DNA of 64,000 bases from the NCBI RefSeq assembly GCF_039523235.1, contig NZ_BAAAEX010000006.1; one strand, written 5' to 3'. The position numbers and the translations under genes are program-made. Each line of letters opens with the position of its first letter. Within the stretch, counting starts at the first letter, position 1. This DNA is from Castellaniella ginsengisoli. Lineage in GTDB: Bacteria > Pseudomonadota > Gammaproteobacteria > Burkholderiales > Burkholderiaceae_B. Below are positions 52,523-60,455 of the stretch, piece after piece. The notes below the pieces were generated by a model. The model was not told the origin of the DNA. It did no database searches and saw nothing but the letters and a program-made list of their open reading frames with translations.

Positions 52523-55075
52523 ATGAACCCACACGACCTCCCCGCCGGCGCCGCCGCGCCGCGCCTGATCGTCATCGGCCACGGCATGGTCGGCCACCGC
52601 CTGCTGGAAGAACTGGCGCGCGAAGCCCACGGCTACGCCATCACGGTGTTTTGCGGCGAACCCCGCCTGGCCTATGACCGGGTGAAACTCAGCCAATGCT
52701 TCGACGGCGCGGACGCGCAAGACCTGACGCTGGCCGACGAGGCCTTCTTCCGCGAACACGGCATCACTGTGCTGCGCGGCGTGCGCGCCGCCTGGATCGA
52801 CCGCAAGCAACGCCGCGTCCACGTCTCGGACGAACAGTTCCACCCCTACGACAAGCTGGTCATCGCCACAGGTTCCAATCCCTTCATCCCGCCCATCGAA
52901 GGCGCCGACCGCCCCGGCTGCCTGCCCTACCGCACGCTGGAGGATGTGGAGGCCATCCGCGCCTGCGCCGGCGGCAGCCGGCGCGGCGTGGTCATCGGCG
53001 GCGGCCTGCTGGGGCTGGAAGCCGCCCGCGCCCTGCGCGGCCTGGACCTGGACACCCACGTCGTCGAGTTCTCTCCCCATCTGATGGCGGCGCAACTGGA
53101 CGAGCCCGGCGGACGCCTGCTGCGCACCAAGATCGAAGCCCTGGGCATCCACGTCCACACCGGGAAAATGACCTCGGCGATCGTCGAGGGGCTGCGCGCG
53201 CGGCATCGGCTGCGCTTCTCGGACGGCGAATTCCTGGAAACCGACATGGTGGTCTTTTCCGCCGGCATCCGGCCCTGCGACCGCCTCGCGCACAACTGCG
53301 GCCTGGTGATCGGCGAACGCGGCGGCGTCGTGATCGACGGGCACTGCCGCAGCTCGGACCCGGACGTCTACGCCATCGGCGAAGTCGCCAGTTGGCAGGG
53401 CGGCACCTTCGGCCTGGTGGCGCCCGGCTACGAGATGGCGCGGGTCTGCGCCGCCCACCTGCTGGGCCGGGATACGCCCGTCTTTCAGGGCAGCCTGCCC
53501 GGCACCAAGCTCAAATTGCTGGGCGTGGACGTCGGCTCGATCGGCGACGCCCAGGGGCGCACGCCCGGCAGCGTCAGTTGCGTGTTCGAGGATGCGTTGG
53601 CCGGCACCTACCGCAAGCTGGTCATGGACCCCGAGGGCAAGCGCCTGCGAGGCGCCGTCCTGGTGGGCGACACCAGCGCCTTCGGCCTGCTGGATCAGTA
53701 TTTCAGCAACGGCCTGGCCCTGCCCGCGCAACCCGCCTCGCTGATCGCGCCGCAGGCCGATGCCGCCCCGGCCCTGGGCGTGGACGCCCTGCCCGACACG
53801 GCGCAGATCTGTTCCTGCAACCAGGTCAGCAAGGGCGCTCTGTGCGGCGCCATCGCCGAGGGCTGCACGACCCTGGGCGACCTGAAGACCCGCACCCGCG
53901 CCGGCACCACCTGCGGCGGCTGCGTGCCCCTGGTCAAGCAGGTGCTGGAAAGCGAACTGCAGCGCCGGGGCATCGCCGTGGACCGCAGCCTGTGCGAGCA
54001 TTTCCCCCACAGCCGCCAGGAACTCTACCACCTGATCCGCGTCAACGGCATCCGCGACTTCAAGACCCTGATCGCCCGCCACGGCCGGGGCAAGGGCTGC
54101 GACCTCTGCAAGCCCGTGGCCGCGTCGATCTTCGCCTCGTGCTGGAACGAATACGTCCTGGCGCCCAAGCACGCGCCCCTGCAGGACAGCAACGACGCCT
54201 ATCTCGGCAACCTGCAGAAGGACGGCACCTACTCCGTGGTGCCGCGCATCCCGGGCGGTGAAATCACCCCCGACAAGCTCATCGTCATCGGCGAGGTCGC
54301 CCGCAAGTACGATCTGTACACCAAGATCACCGGCGGCCAGCGCATCGACCTGTTCGGCGCGCGGCTGGAGCAGCTTCCGGCCATCTGGCGCGAACTGGTC
54401 GACGCCGGATTCGAATCCGGCCACGCCTACGGCAAGGCCTTGCGCACGGCCAAATCCTGCGTGGGCAGCACCTGGTGCCGCTTCGGCGTGCAGGATTCGG
54501 TGGGCATGGCCATCCGCCTGGAACAACGCTACCGGGGCCTGCGCGCGCCGCACAAGATCAAGATGGCCGCCTCGGGCTGCACGCGCGAATGCGCCGAGGC
54601 CCAGAGCAAGGACGTGGGCGTGATCGCCACCGAGAAAGGCTGGAACCTGTATGTGTGCGGCAATGGCGGCATGCGCCCGCGCCACGCGGAACTGCTGGCC
54701 TCGGACCTGGACGGCGACACCCTGATCCGCACCATCGACCGCTTCCTCATGCTCTACATCCGCACGGCGGACAAACTGCAGCGCACCGCCGCCTGGCGCG
54801 AAAGCCTGGAAGGCGGCCTGGACTACCTGAAGGACGTCGTCGTGCACGACAGCCTGGGCCTGGGTGCGGAGCTGGAGGCGCAGATGCAGGCCCTGGTGGA
54901 CGCCTACGAGTGCGAATGGGCCGCCACCCTGAAGGACGAGCAGGCCCTGCGCCGCTTCCGGCCCTTGATCAACAGCGACGCGCCCGACGAACACATCATC
55001 CACGTGCGCGAACGCGGCCAGCCGCGCCCCGCCACCGTGCGCGAACGAGCGGCGCTGGCCGTGCCGGCGGAATAA
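52523..55075 (+). CDS. nirB: NADH-dependent nitrite reductase large subunit
   Basis: NirB is the 850-residue catalytic subunit that reduces nitrite to ammonia in the cytoplasm. The FAD/NAD oxidoreductase part covers residues ~10-400 (LIVIGHGMVGHRLLEE; GVVIGGGLLGLEAARALRGL). The BFD-type 2Fe-2S site has Cys430, Cys432, Cys464 and Cys467. The siroheme/4Fe-4S centre has CVGSTWC (646, 652) and CTREC (686, 690). All cofactor ligands are present. Assimilatory use is suggested by sigma-54 control. No nitrate reductase gene is nearby. Confidence 0.97.
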   Translation: MNPHDLPAGAAAPRLIVIGHGMVGHRLLEELAREAHGYAITVFCGEPRLAYDRVKLSQCFDGADAQDLTLADEAFFREHGITVLRGVRAAWIDRKQRRVHVSDEQFHPYDKLVIATGSNPFIPPIEGADRPGCLPYRTLEDVEAIRACAGGSRRGVVIGGGLLGLEAARALRGLDLDTHVVEFSPHLMAAQLDEPGGRLLRTKIEALGIHVHTGKMTSAIVEGLRARHRLRFSDGEFLETDMVVFSAGIRPCDRLAHNCGLVIGERGGVVIDGHCRSSDPDVYAIGEVASWQGGTFGLVAPGYEMARVCAAHLLGRDTPVFQGSLPGTKLKLLGVDVGSIGDAQGRTPGSVSCVFEDALAGTYRKLVMDPEGKRLRGAVLVGDTSAFGLLDQYFSNGLALPAQPASLIAPQADAAPALGVDALPDTAQICSCNQVSKGALCGAIAEGCTTLGDLKTRTRAGTTCGGCVPLVKQVLESELQRRGIAVDRSLCEHFPHSRQELYHLIRVNGIRDFKTLIARHGRGKGCDLCKPVAASIFASCWNEYVLAPKHAPLQDSNDAYLGNLQKDGTYSVVPRIPGGEITPDKLIVIGEVARKYDLYTKITGGQRIDLFGARLEQLPAIWRELVDAGFESGHAYGKALRTAKSCVGSTWCRFGVQDSVGMAIRLEQRYRGLRAPHKIKMAASGCTRECAEAQSKDVGVIATEKGWNLYVCGNGGMRPRHAELLASDLDGDTLIRTIDRFLMLYIRTADKLQRTAAWRESLEGGLDYLKDVVVHDSLGLGAELEAQMQALVDAYECEWAATLKDEQALRRFRPLINSDAPDEHIIHVRERGQPRPATVRERAALAVPAE

Positions 55076-55087
55076 AAGGAGAACGCC

Positions 55088-55558
55088 ATGAAGCCATCGA
55101 CCCAGCGCCGCGCCAGGCACGCCGCCGCCCTTCACGCCGCACACGATGCGCCGCGCCCCGACGCGGCCGCCGGCTCCGGCGCGAGCCCGGCCTGGCAGCC
55201 CGTCTGCCGCCTGGACGACCTGATCCCGGACGCCGGCATCGCCGCCCGCGCCCACGGCGCACAGATCGCCCTGTTCCTGACGGAGGCGGGCCCGTTCGCC
55301 CTCGACCACGTCGATCCCTTCAGCGGCGCGGCCATCCTGGCGCGCGGCATCGTCGGCGAACTCCAGGGCCATCCGGTCGTCGCCTCGCCCATGTACAAGC
55401 AGCATTTCCGCCTGAATACCGGAGCATGCCTGGAAGACGCCGCCGTGCGCGTGCGCCGCTGGCCGCTGCGCGTGGACGCCGACGGCGTCCTGAGCATCGG
55501 CCGCCCCGAAACCCCTTGCCCCCAGGAGGCCGACCATGCGCCCGCCGCCGCTGCCTGA
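55088..55558 (+). CDS. nirD: Nitrite reductase small subunit NirD
   Basis: NirD is a Rieske-fold subunit without the Fe-S ligands, as usual for the family. The 156-residue protein has FALDHVDPFSGAAILARGIV, ASPMYKQHFRLNTGACLED and RRWPLRVDADG. The first ~35 residues are an extra Ala/Arg-rich extension, and the C-terminus also carries a low-complexity tail. The ribosome site AAAGGAG lies 5 bases upstream. Its end overlaps cobA by 23 bases. Confidence 0.94.
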   Translation: MKPSTQRRARHAAALHAAHDAPRPDAAAGSGASPAWQPVCRLDDLIPDAGIAARAHGAQIALFLTEAGPFALDHVDPFSGAAILARGIVGELQGHPVVASPMYKQHFRLNTGACLEDAAVRVRRWPLRVDADGVLSIGRPETPCPQEADHAPAAAA

Positions 55559-56393
55559 CCCCCTTCCCGGCCCGGCCGGCCCGCCAGTCTTGCCCACGGA
55601 CGCGGCCGCACCCCCCGCCGCCGGGCGGACCGGACACGTCTGGCTGGTAGGCGCCGGCCCCGGCGATCCCGACCTGATCACCGTGCGCGGCCTGCGCGCC
55701 CTGCAGGCCGCCGACGTGGTGTTCCACGACAGCCTGGCCGCGCCCGGGCTGCTGGACCACTGCCGCCCCGACGCCCTGCGGATCTCCGTGGGCAAGCGGG
55801 CCGGCCGGCACAGCGTGCCCCAGGCAGACATCCACCTCCTGCTGGCCGCGCATGCCCGCGCCGGCCTGACCGTCGTGCGCCTGAAAGGCGGCGATCCCTT
55901 CATCTTCGGGCGCGGCGGCGAGGAAATGGAATCGCTGCGCGCCCAAGGCATCCCCGTGACGATCGTGCCCGGCGTCACCGCCGCCTCGGGCTGCGCCGCG
56001 GCCACCGGCATCCCGCTCACGCACCGCGACCTGGCGGCCGGCGTCTGTCTGATGACCGCCCACCGGCAAGACGGCGCGCACGACCTGGACTGGACCTCGC
56101 TGGCGGCGGACCGCCAGCGCACCCTGGTGTTCTACATGGGCCTGTCCCAGGCCGGCCACGTCGGCACCGAGCTGATGCTGCACGGCCTGCCCGGCGCCAC
56201 CCCGGCCGCGCTGATCTCGCAGGGCGCCACCCCGCGCCAGAAAGCCGTGCGCTGCACCCTGGCCGGCCTGGCCCGGGCTGCGCGCGACGGCGGCCTGGCC
56301 TCGCCCTGCCTGATCGTCATCGGCGAGGTCGTCGCCCTGGCCGATCCGGCGCTCGCGCCCTGGGTGGAAACACCCCTGGCCTGCCCCGCATGA
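55536..56393 (+). CDS. cobA: Uroporphyrinogen-III C-methyltransferase
   Basis: The 285-residue SAM-dependent enzyme makes precorrin-2, the siroheme precursor needed by NirB. Signatures: VWLVGAGPGDPDLITVRGL near residue 30, VVRLKGGDPFIFGRGGEE near 110 and VPGVTAASGCAAATGIPLTH. AGGAGG lies 6 bases before ATG 55536. It supplies the methylation step that the neighbouring CysG-like protein seems to have lost. Overlaps the next gene by ATGA. Confidence 0.95.
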   Translation: MRPPPLPDPLPGPAGPPVLPTDAAAPPAAGRTGHVWLVGAGPGDPDLITVRGLRALQAADVVFHDSLAAPGLLDHCRPDALRISVGKRAGRHSVPQADIHLLLAAHARAGLTVVRLKGGDPFIFGRGGEEMESLRAQGIPVTIVPGVTAASGCAAATGIPLTHRDLAAGVCLMTAHRQDGAHDLDWTSLAADRQRTLVFYMGLSQAGHVGTELMLHGLPGATPAALISQGATPRQKAVRCTLAGLARAARDGGLASPCLIVIGEVVALADPALAPWVETPLACPA

Positions 56394-57304
56394 CGGCCCT
56401 GTACCCGCTGTTCGCCGACCTGGACGGCCGCCCGGTGCTGATCGTGGGCGGCGGCGCCGTCGCCGAGCGCAAGACCCGCGCCTTGCTGCACTGCGGCGCC
56501 GCCGTGCGCGTCGGCGCACCGCGCCTGACCCGCACGCTGCGGGCCTGGGCCGCCGAAGGCCGCCTCGCACACCTGGCCGAGCCGTACCACGAGGGCTGGC
56601 TGGAATCCGCCTGGCTGGTCATCGCCGCCACCGATGACCGGGCGCTCAACGCCCGCGTCAAGGCTGCGGCCGACGCGCGCCGCATCCTGGCCAACGTCGT
56701 CGACGACCCCGCGCTGTCATCCTTCCAGGTGCCGGCCATCGTCGACCGCGCCCCGTTGACCATCGCCATTTCCTCGGGCGGCGCCGCCCCCGTGCTGGCG
56801 CGGCGTTTGCGCGAACGCCTGGAAGCCTTGTTCGACCCCGCGTTGGGCGCCCTAGCCCGGCTGGCCGGCGATCACCGCGCCGCCATCCGCACCGCCTGCC
56901 CCGACCACGGCGCGCGGCGCCGCTTCTACGACTGGCTGCACGACGGGCCCGTCCTGGCGCAATTGCGCGCAGGCGAACCCGCCGCAGCCGAACGCACGCT
57001 GCGCGCCCGGCTGGACGGCGCCGGCGAAGAATCCCCGCCGGCACACCGCCTGGACTGGATCGACCCCTGCCCCGCCGACCCCGGCCAGCTTACCCTGCAC
57101 CAGTTGCGCCTCCTGAACGAAGCCGACGTGCTGGTGCACGACGCCGGGGTGGGCGAAGCCGTGCTGTCCCTGGCCCGGCGCGATGCGGACCGGCATCTGC
57201 TGGACGCGGGCGAACGGAAAGACCCAGGAACGCTGCGGGACAAGATCCTGGCGCGATGCGCAGGACGCGGAAACACGGTGGCGCTGATCAGCCAGCCGGC
57301 TTGA
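56390..57304 (+). CDS. cysG: Siroheme synthase CysG with intact dehydrogenase/chelatase half and vestigial methyltransferase half
   Basis: The 304-residue protein has the CysG N-terminal module: the NAD loop VLIVGGGAVAERKTRALL near residue 16, RILANVVDDPALSSFQVPA near 100 and the dimer/chelatase region ISSGGAAPVLARRLRERLE. It should oxidise precorrin-2 and insert iron. After residue ~215 a shortened, degraded SUMT-like segment follows: ADPGQLTLHQLRLLNEADVL aligns by eye with GDPDLITVRGLRALQAADVV of the adjacent CobA. It lacks the glycine-rich SAM loop and stops ~85 residues in. Full CysG is ~460 residues. Confidence 0.88.
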   Translation: MTALYPLFADLDGRPVLIVGGGAVAERKTRALLHCGAAVRVGAPRLTRTLRAWAAEGRLAHLAEPYHEGWLESAWLVIAATDDRALNARVKAAADARRILANVVDDPALSSFQVPAIVDRAPLTIAISSGGAAPVLARRLRERLEALFDPALGALARLAGDHRAAIRTACPDHGARRRFYDWLHDGPVLAQLRAGEPAAAERTLRARLDGAGEESPPAHRLDWIDPCPADPGQLTLHQLRLLNEADVLVHDAGVGEAVLSLARRDADRHLLDAGERKDPGTLRDKILARCAGRGNTVALISQPA

Positions 57305-57827
57305 GCAAGCGCCGGACCCAATCGCCATGCCGGCCGACGGCATCGGCCAGGTCCGCCTCGGCGGCCAATTGGAAGCCCGAGAACTCGAAGCCCGGCGCCA
57401 CCGCGCAGCCGACCAGCACGAAATCATCGGGGCGGGTCAGTTCCGCGGCAAACCAGCAACCGGCGGCCACCACCGCCTGGAACACCGCCCCCTCGTGGCG
57501 CAAAGGATCCCCCAAGCGATGCGTCGCCAGCCCGCCTTCGGGCGAGAGCACGTGCAGCGCCAACGGCCCGCCCGCATGGAAATACCAGGTCTCGTCCGCG
57601 TCGATCCGGTGCCAGGCCGAACAAGCGCCCTGCGCCAGCAGGTAGTAGATGGACGTCCCGGCGCTGCGCGGCGCCCCCTGGAACGGCACGCTCAGATCCG
57701 AGCGGAAGACCTCGCGGTAGTAGCCGCCTTCGGGATGAGGCCGGAGATCCAGCGCCGTCACCAGCGACCGCCAGGCCTGGGACCCGCCCGAGGCCTCGGC
57801 GCCACCGGCGGGGCCGATATCAGCCAC
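57288..57827 (-). CDS. Cupin superfamily protein (DUF985 type)
   Basis: The 179-residue cupin has the DUF985 pattern: LRPHPEGGYYREVFRS, then TSIYYLLAQG, WHRIDADETWYFHAGGPL (metal-site His/Glu/His) and GCWFAAELTRPDDFVLVGCAVAPGFEFSGF. Biochemical function is unknown in most members; some act on sugars or as isomerases. Its 3' end overlaps the convergent cysG by 17 bases; its start overlaps the Pmp3 gene by 8. Confidence 0.9.
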   Translation of the reverse strand: MADIGPAGGAEASGGSQAWRSLVTALDLRPHPEGGYYREVFRSDLSVPFQGAPRSAGTSIYYLLAQGACSAWHRIDADETWYFHAGGPLALHVLSPEGGLATHRLGDPLRHEGAVFQAVVAAGCWFAAELTRPDDFVLVGCAVAPGFEFSGFQLAAEADLADAVGRHGDWVRRLLKPAG

Positions 57828-58014
57828 GGCCGCCCATCGCCTTTTCGATCTTCTTGTCGGTGTTGTACTGGCTGAGCGCGTAGACGGCCCAGATCGCTGC
57901 CGGGATCCAGCCGATCAGCGTGATCTGCAGGATCAGGCAAATGATCCCCGAAATCGGGCGGCCAATGGTGAAGAACGCCAGCCAGGGCAGCAGCAGGGCA
58001 ATGAGAAGACGCAT
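57820..58014 (-). CDS. Pmp3/YqaE-family small membrane protein
   Basis: The 64-residue protein has two membrane helices (LLIALLLPWLAFFTIGRP and IICLILQITLIGWIPAAIWA) and a charged tail (NTDKKIEKAMGGRG). This is the Pmp3 (UPF0057) family of stress-linked proteolipids affecting membrane potential or ion homeostasis. Overlaps the cupin gene by 8 bases. Confidence 0.92.
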   Translation of the reverse strand: MRLLIALLLPWLAFFTIGRPISGIICLILQITLIGWIPAAIWAVYALSQYNTDKKIEKAMGGRG

Positions 58015-58093
58015 GACACGGATTCCGATGTGAAAAATGGAGGGGATATTCTACCGGGAGGCGCAGGCCGCGCCCTCGCCGGCGCGGCAGGCA

Positions 58094-58441
58094 TCAATCA
58101 TCCGCCTCGTCCAGATGGAACTTGTGCATGATGCGATGCGCGATCGGCGCCAACACCACGCCCAGGGTCGCCATCACCACCAGGCCGACGAAGAAACCAT
58201 AGACGGCGGAAAAGATCTTGCCGCCCGACGACTCCGGCATCGCGTAGGTGCCGATGCCGCCGATGATGAACGCCGCGTTCATCAAGGCATCGTGCCAGTC
58301 GTGGCCGCCAAGAAACCTGTGGCCGAACACCCCTATGCACAACGTGGCGGCCACCAGCAGCAGGGCATAGCCGGCGTGCCAGGCCAGGCGGCGGCGGAAA
58401 TGCGCGGTGGGGAGCAAGGGATCGTTGCGGGACTCGTACAT
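58094..58441 (-). CDS. Small membrane protein of unknown function
   Basis: The 115-residue protein has three hydrophobic segments (HAGYALLLVAATLCIGVFGH, ALMNAAFIIGGIGTYAMP and AVYGFFVGLVVMATLGVVLA). A His-rich C-terminus follows (IAHRIMHKFHLDEADD). The second and third segments flank SSGGKIFSAVYGFF, a layout seen in two-helix channel-like proteins of proteobacteria. I do not know its function. It marks the last gene with typical chromosomal composition before the accessory island; the next 218 bp hold no gene I can see. Confidence 0.8.
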   Translation of the reverse strand: MYESRNDPLLPTAHFRRRLAWHAGYALLLVAATLCIGVFGHRFLGGHDWHDALMNAAFIIGGIGTYAMPESSGGKIFSAVYGFFVGLVVMATLGVVLAPIAHRIMHKFHLDEADD

Positions 58442-58659
58442 GGGAAGCGCCCCCTTTCTTATTGATCATGGACACGCCAGCGCCCCGACAGATCCGGGCA
58501 CAGCTTGGTTCAAGCAGGGACAGTCTACTTAATCTGCCAGATATGTCACAGCGCCCTACGGCTACAACCCGGATGTCGATTAAAATACCATCCCAAGCCA
58601 TCCAATACACACACAAACAGCAAAGCCCGCAGTCGACAGCACGCGGCAAAAGGCTCCGC

Positions 58660-59079
58660 ATGATGACCGACTTTCTGGACGCACACCAACGACACTGGGA
58701 TGACGCGGAGCGCCTATTTAACGCAAAACGCTGGGCCAACGCGGATCATCTCTATGGCCTGACGGCGGAATGTGGAATCAAACGATTGATGCTGGCTTTC
58801 GGCATGCCGTTCGATGCAGGCAGAAACGCACCAACAAAACGCGAAGACCGCGCGCATGCGAACGCCATTTGGGCCCGGCTGGAAAGCTACCGCGCTGGAT
58901 ATGGGCGAAGCACGGGGTTCTCGTTGCCCACCCTGAACCCCTTTCGCGACTGGGATATTTCCGATCGCTACGCCCATCAGGCCAACTTTGACGAAGGCCG
59001 CACGCTGGCGCACAAAAACGGCGCTGCAATCATCTGCAATCTGATCAAGAAAGCGCAACGAGAGGGGCTACTGCCATGA
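58660..59079 (+). CDS. HEPN-like small protein, first gene of a three-gene cassette
   Basis: The 139-residue protein looks like an all-helical HEPN-type domain. NAKRWANADHLYGLTAECGI at about 21-40 matches the 'HL.GLAAECALKAL' helix typical of HEPN proteins. KREDRAHANAIW holds an R-X4-H spacing (Arg61, His66), and DISDRYAHQ resembles the RY stretch of later helices. HEPN proteins are often RNases or partners in defence and toxin systems (known). Nuclease activity here is only a possibility. The start is ATG 58660; an adjacent ATG at 58663 is equal in merit. It overlaps the ATPase gene by ATGA and is more AT-rich than the chromosome. Confidence 0.75.
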   Translation: MMTDFLDAHQRHWDDAERLFNAKRWANADHLYGLTAECGIKRLMLAFGMPFDAGRNAPTKREDRAHANAIWARLESYRAGYGRSTGFSLPTLNPFRDWDISDRYAHQANFDEGRTLAHKNGAAIICNLIKKAQREGLLP

Positions 59080-60455
59080 CTGAAACATCTTCAGGCTGCA
59101 ACTCAACGCCCGAACTCACTTTCGACCAGATACCAAATACGCTCAGCACTTGGCTAAAGGCCAATAGCGACTTCTTACGCAGTTTTTTTGCCCAAAAAGA
59201 CAACTGGCTGCTGGTCAACCGCGATCTCAACGGCCGTGTGCGCCTGATCCTGCCCGCTCATATCCAAGAGAGCGTCGAGCGCAGCCAATGGGACGCCATG
59301 GCGGCAAACCTGATGCAACAACTGGGCCCGCACGGCCATGCCGACACCGCCATTCTTTTCGAGGCCGACCGGAAACAAGCCTGCCACGGCGCAAGCTGCT
59401 ACCCAATAAACGATTTCACTCAAGCGTGGATGGTTGATCGGCTCGCCACTGAAGCGAACTGGACCCGCATCACACCAGAGGCAACAAGCGTCCCGCGCGT
59501 TGTCTTTTTTTCCATCAAGGGCGGTGTTGGCCGCTCCACCGCGTTGGCCGCCACCGCATGGCACCTAGCTCAATCCGGCAATCGGGTTTTGGTTCTGGAT
59601 CTGGATTTGGAATCCCCCGGGCTGTCTTCCGCCCTGCTGCCACCAGAGCACCAACCCTTACACGGCATCACGGATTGGCTGGTGGAAGATCTAGTCGACA
59701 ATGGCAATACGGTCTTCGAAAGCATGACCGCCACGAGTCCGCTTTCTCACGACGGTGAAATCCATGTTGTTCCCGCACATGGTGCCGCACACGGCGAATA
59801 CCTTGCCAAACTCGGCCGCGTCTGGATGCCAAAACTTCTGGCTGACGGCACGCGTGAAGGGTGGACTATCAGACTCAGCCGGCTGCTGGATGCGCTGGAA
59901 ACTCGTCTCCAACCCGATATCGTGTTGATCGACTCGCGCTCAGGCATCGACGAAATTGCCTCCGCCTGCATCACCGAACTAGGCGCCAATCTGATCCTGT
60001 TATTCGCACTGGAAGGCGAGCAAACTTGGAACGGTTATCGCATGCTGTTCGAGCAATGGCTACGCGCCGGTGTCGCGCAGCAAATTCGTGAAAGATTGCA
60101 GGTTGTAGGCGCCACCGTCCCCGAGCTTGATCGTATCGAGTACCTGAAAGGTCTACGCGAACACGCCTATAAAGTCTTTGTAGATACACTGTACGATGAG
60201 CTTGCCCCCGTCAAGTTGGGACGCAAGCTGGACGGCTCCTGGAAAGTCGGAGAGCTCAGCGAAGGCTGGAGTTTCGACGAAGCGGACGATGGTGCGCCTC
60301 ATGCGCCATGGGCAGTCCAGTGGCATAGCAGCTTCGCCGGCCTGCGCTCTTTGCAGGGGCGCCTTGCTGTGATCAACACTCAGGAGCTGCGATCCATCTT
60401 CAATCCCCTGCTTGAAGGGATAAGCAATATCATTCCCCCAGAGAAGCTGTCATGA
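59076..60455 (+). CDS. ParA/MinD-like ATPase with KGGVGR variant loop
   Basis: The 459-residue protein has an N-terminal region of ~140 residues unlike ParA (WLKANSDFLRSFFAQKDNW, then RVRLILPAHIQESVE), then a deviant Walker A ATPase. IKGGVGRST is at 147-155, DLDLESPG (A' motif) at 175-182, and Walker B/switch IVLIDSRSGIDEIA at 282-295. The usual second lysine of KGGVGK is Arg153. The SPGL and DSRSG motifs belong to a recognised ParA side-branch found next to HEPN or effector genes. The C-terminal ~130 residues are helical. ATGA overlaps on both sides imply fixed stoichiometry. The function is unknown; it may sense or switch the cassette. Confidence 0.88.
   Translation: MTETSSGCNSTPELTFDQIPNTLSTWLKANSDFLRSFFAQKDNWLLVNRDLNGRVRLILPAHIQESVERSQWDAMAANLMQQLGPHGHADTAILFEADRKQACHGASCYPINDFTQAWMVDRLATEANWTRITPEATSVPRVVFFSIKGGVGRSTALAATAWHLAQSGNRVLVLDLDLESPGLSSALLPPEHQPLHGITDWLVEDLVDNGNTVFESMTATSPLSHDGEIHVVPAHGAAHGEYLAKLGRVWMPKLLADGTREGWTIRLSRLLDALETRLQPDIVLIDSRSGIDEIASACITELGANLILLFALEGEQTWNGYRMLFEQWLRAGVAQQIRERLQVVGATVPELDRIEYLKGLREHAYKVFVDTLYDELAPVKLGRKLDGSWKVGELSEGWSFDEADDGAPHAPWAVQWHSSFAGLRSLQGRLAVINTQELRSIFNPLLEGISNIIPPEKLS

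Noticed and set aside
52310..56122. Reverse open frame of about 1,270 codons across nirC-nirB-nirD-cobA
   Set aside because: Antisense shadow of strongly conserved genes with all cofactor motifs on the other strand; composition is repetitive Gly/Ala/Val/Asp/Gln.
55536..57304. Frameshifted single cysG gene split in two
   Set aside because: cobA is a complete methyltransferase lying before, not after, the dehydrogenase domain, so a simple frameshift of CysG cannot give this order.
59076..60455. Plasmid-type ParA partition protein
   Set aside because: There is no parB, no centromere-like repeats and no replication gene; the KGGVGR loop and long N-terminal domain set it apart.
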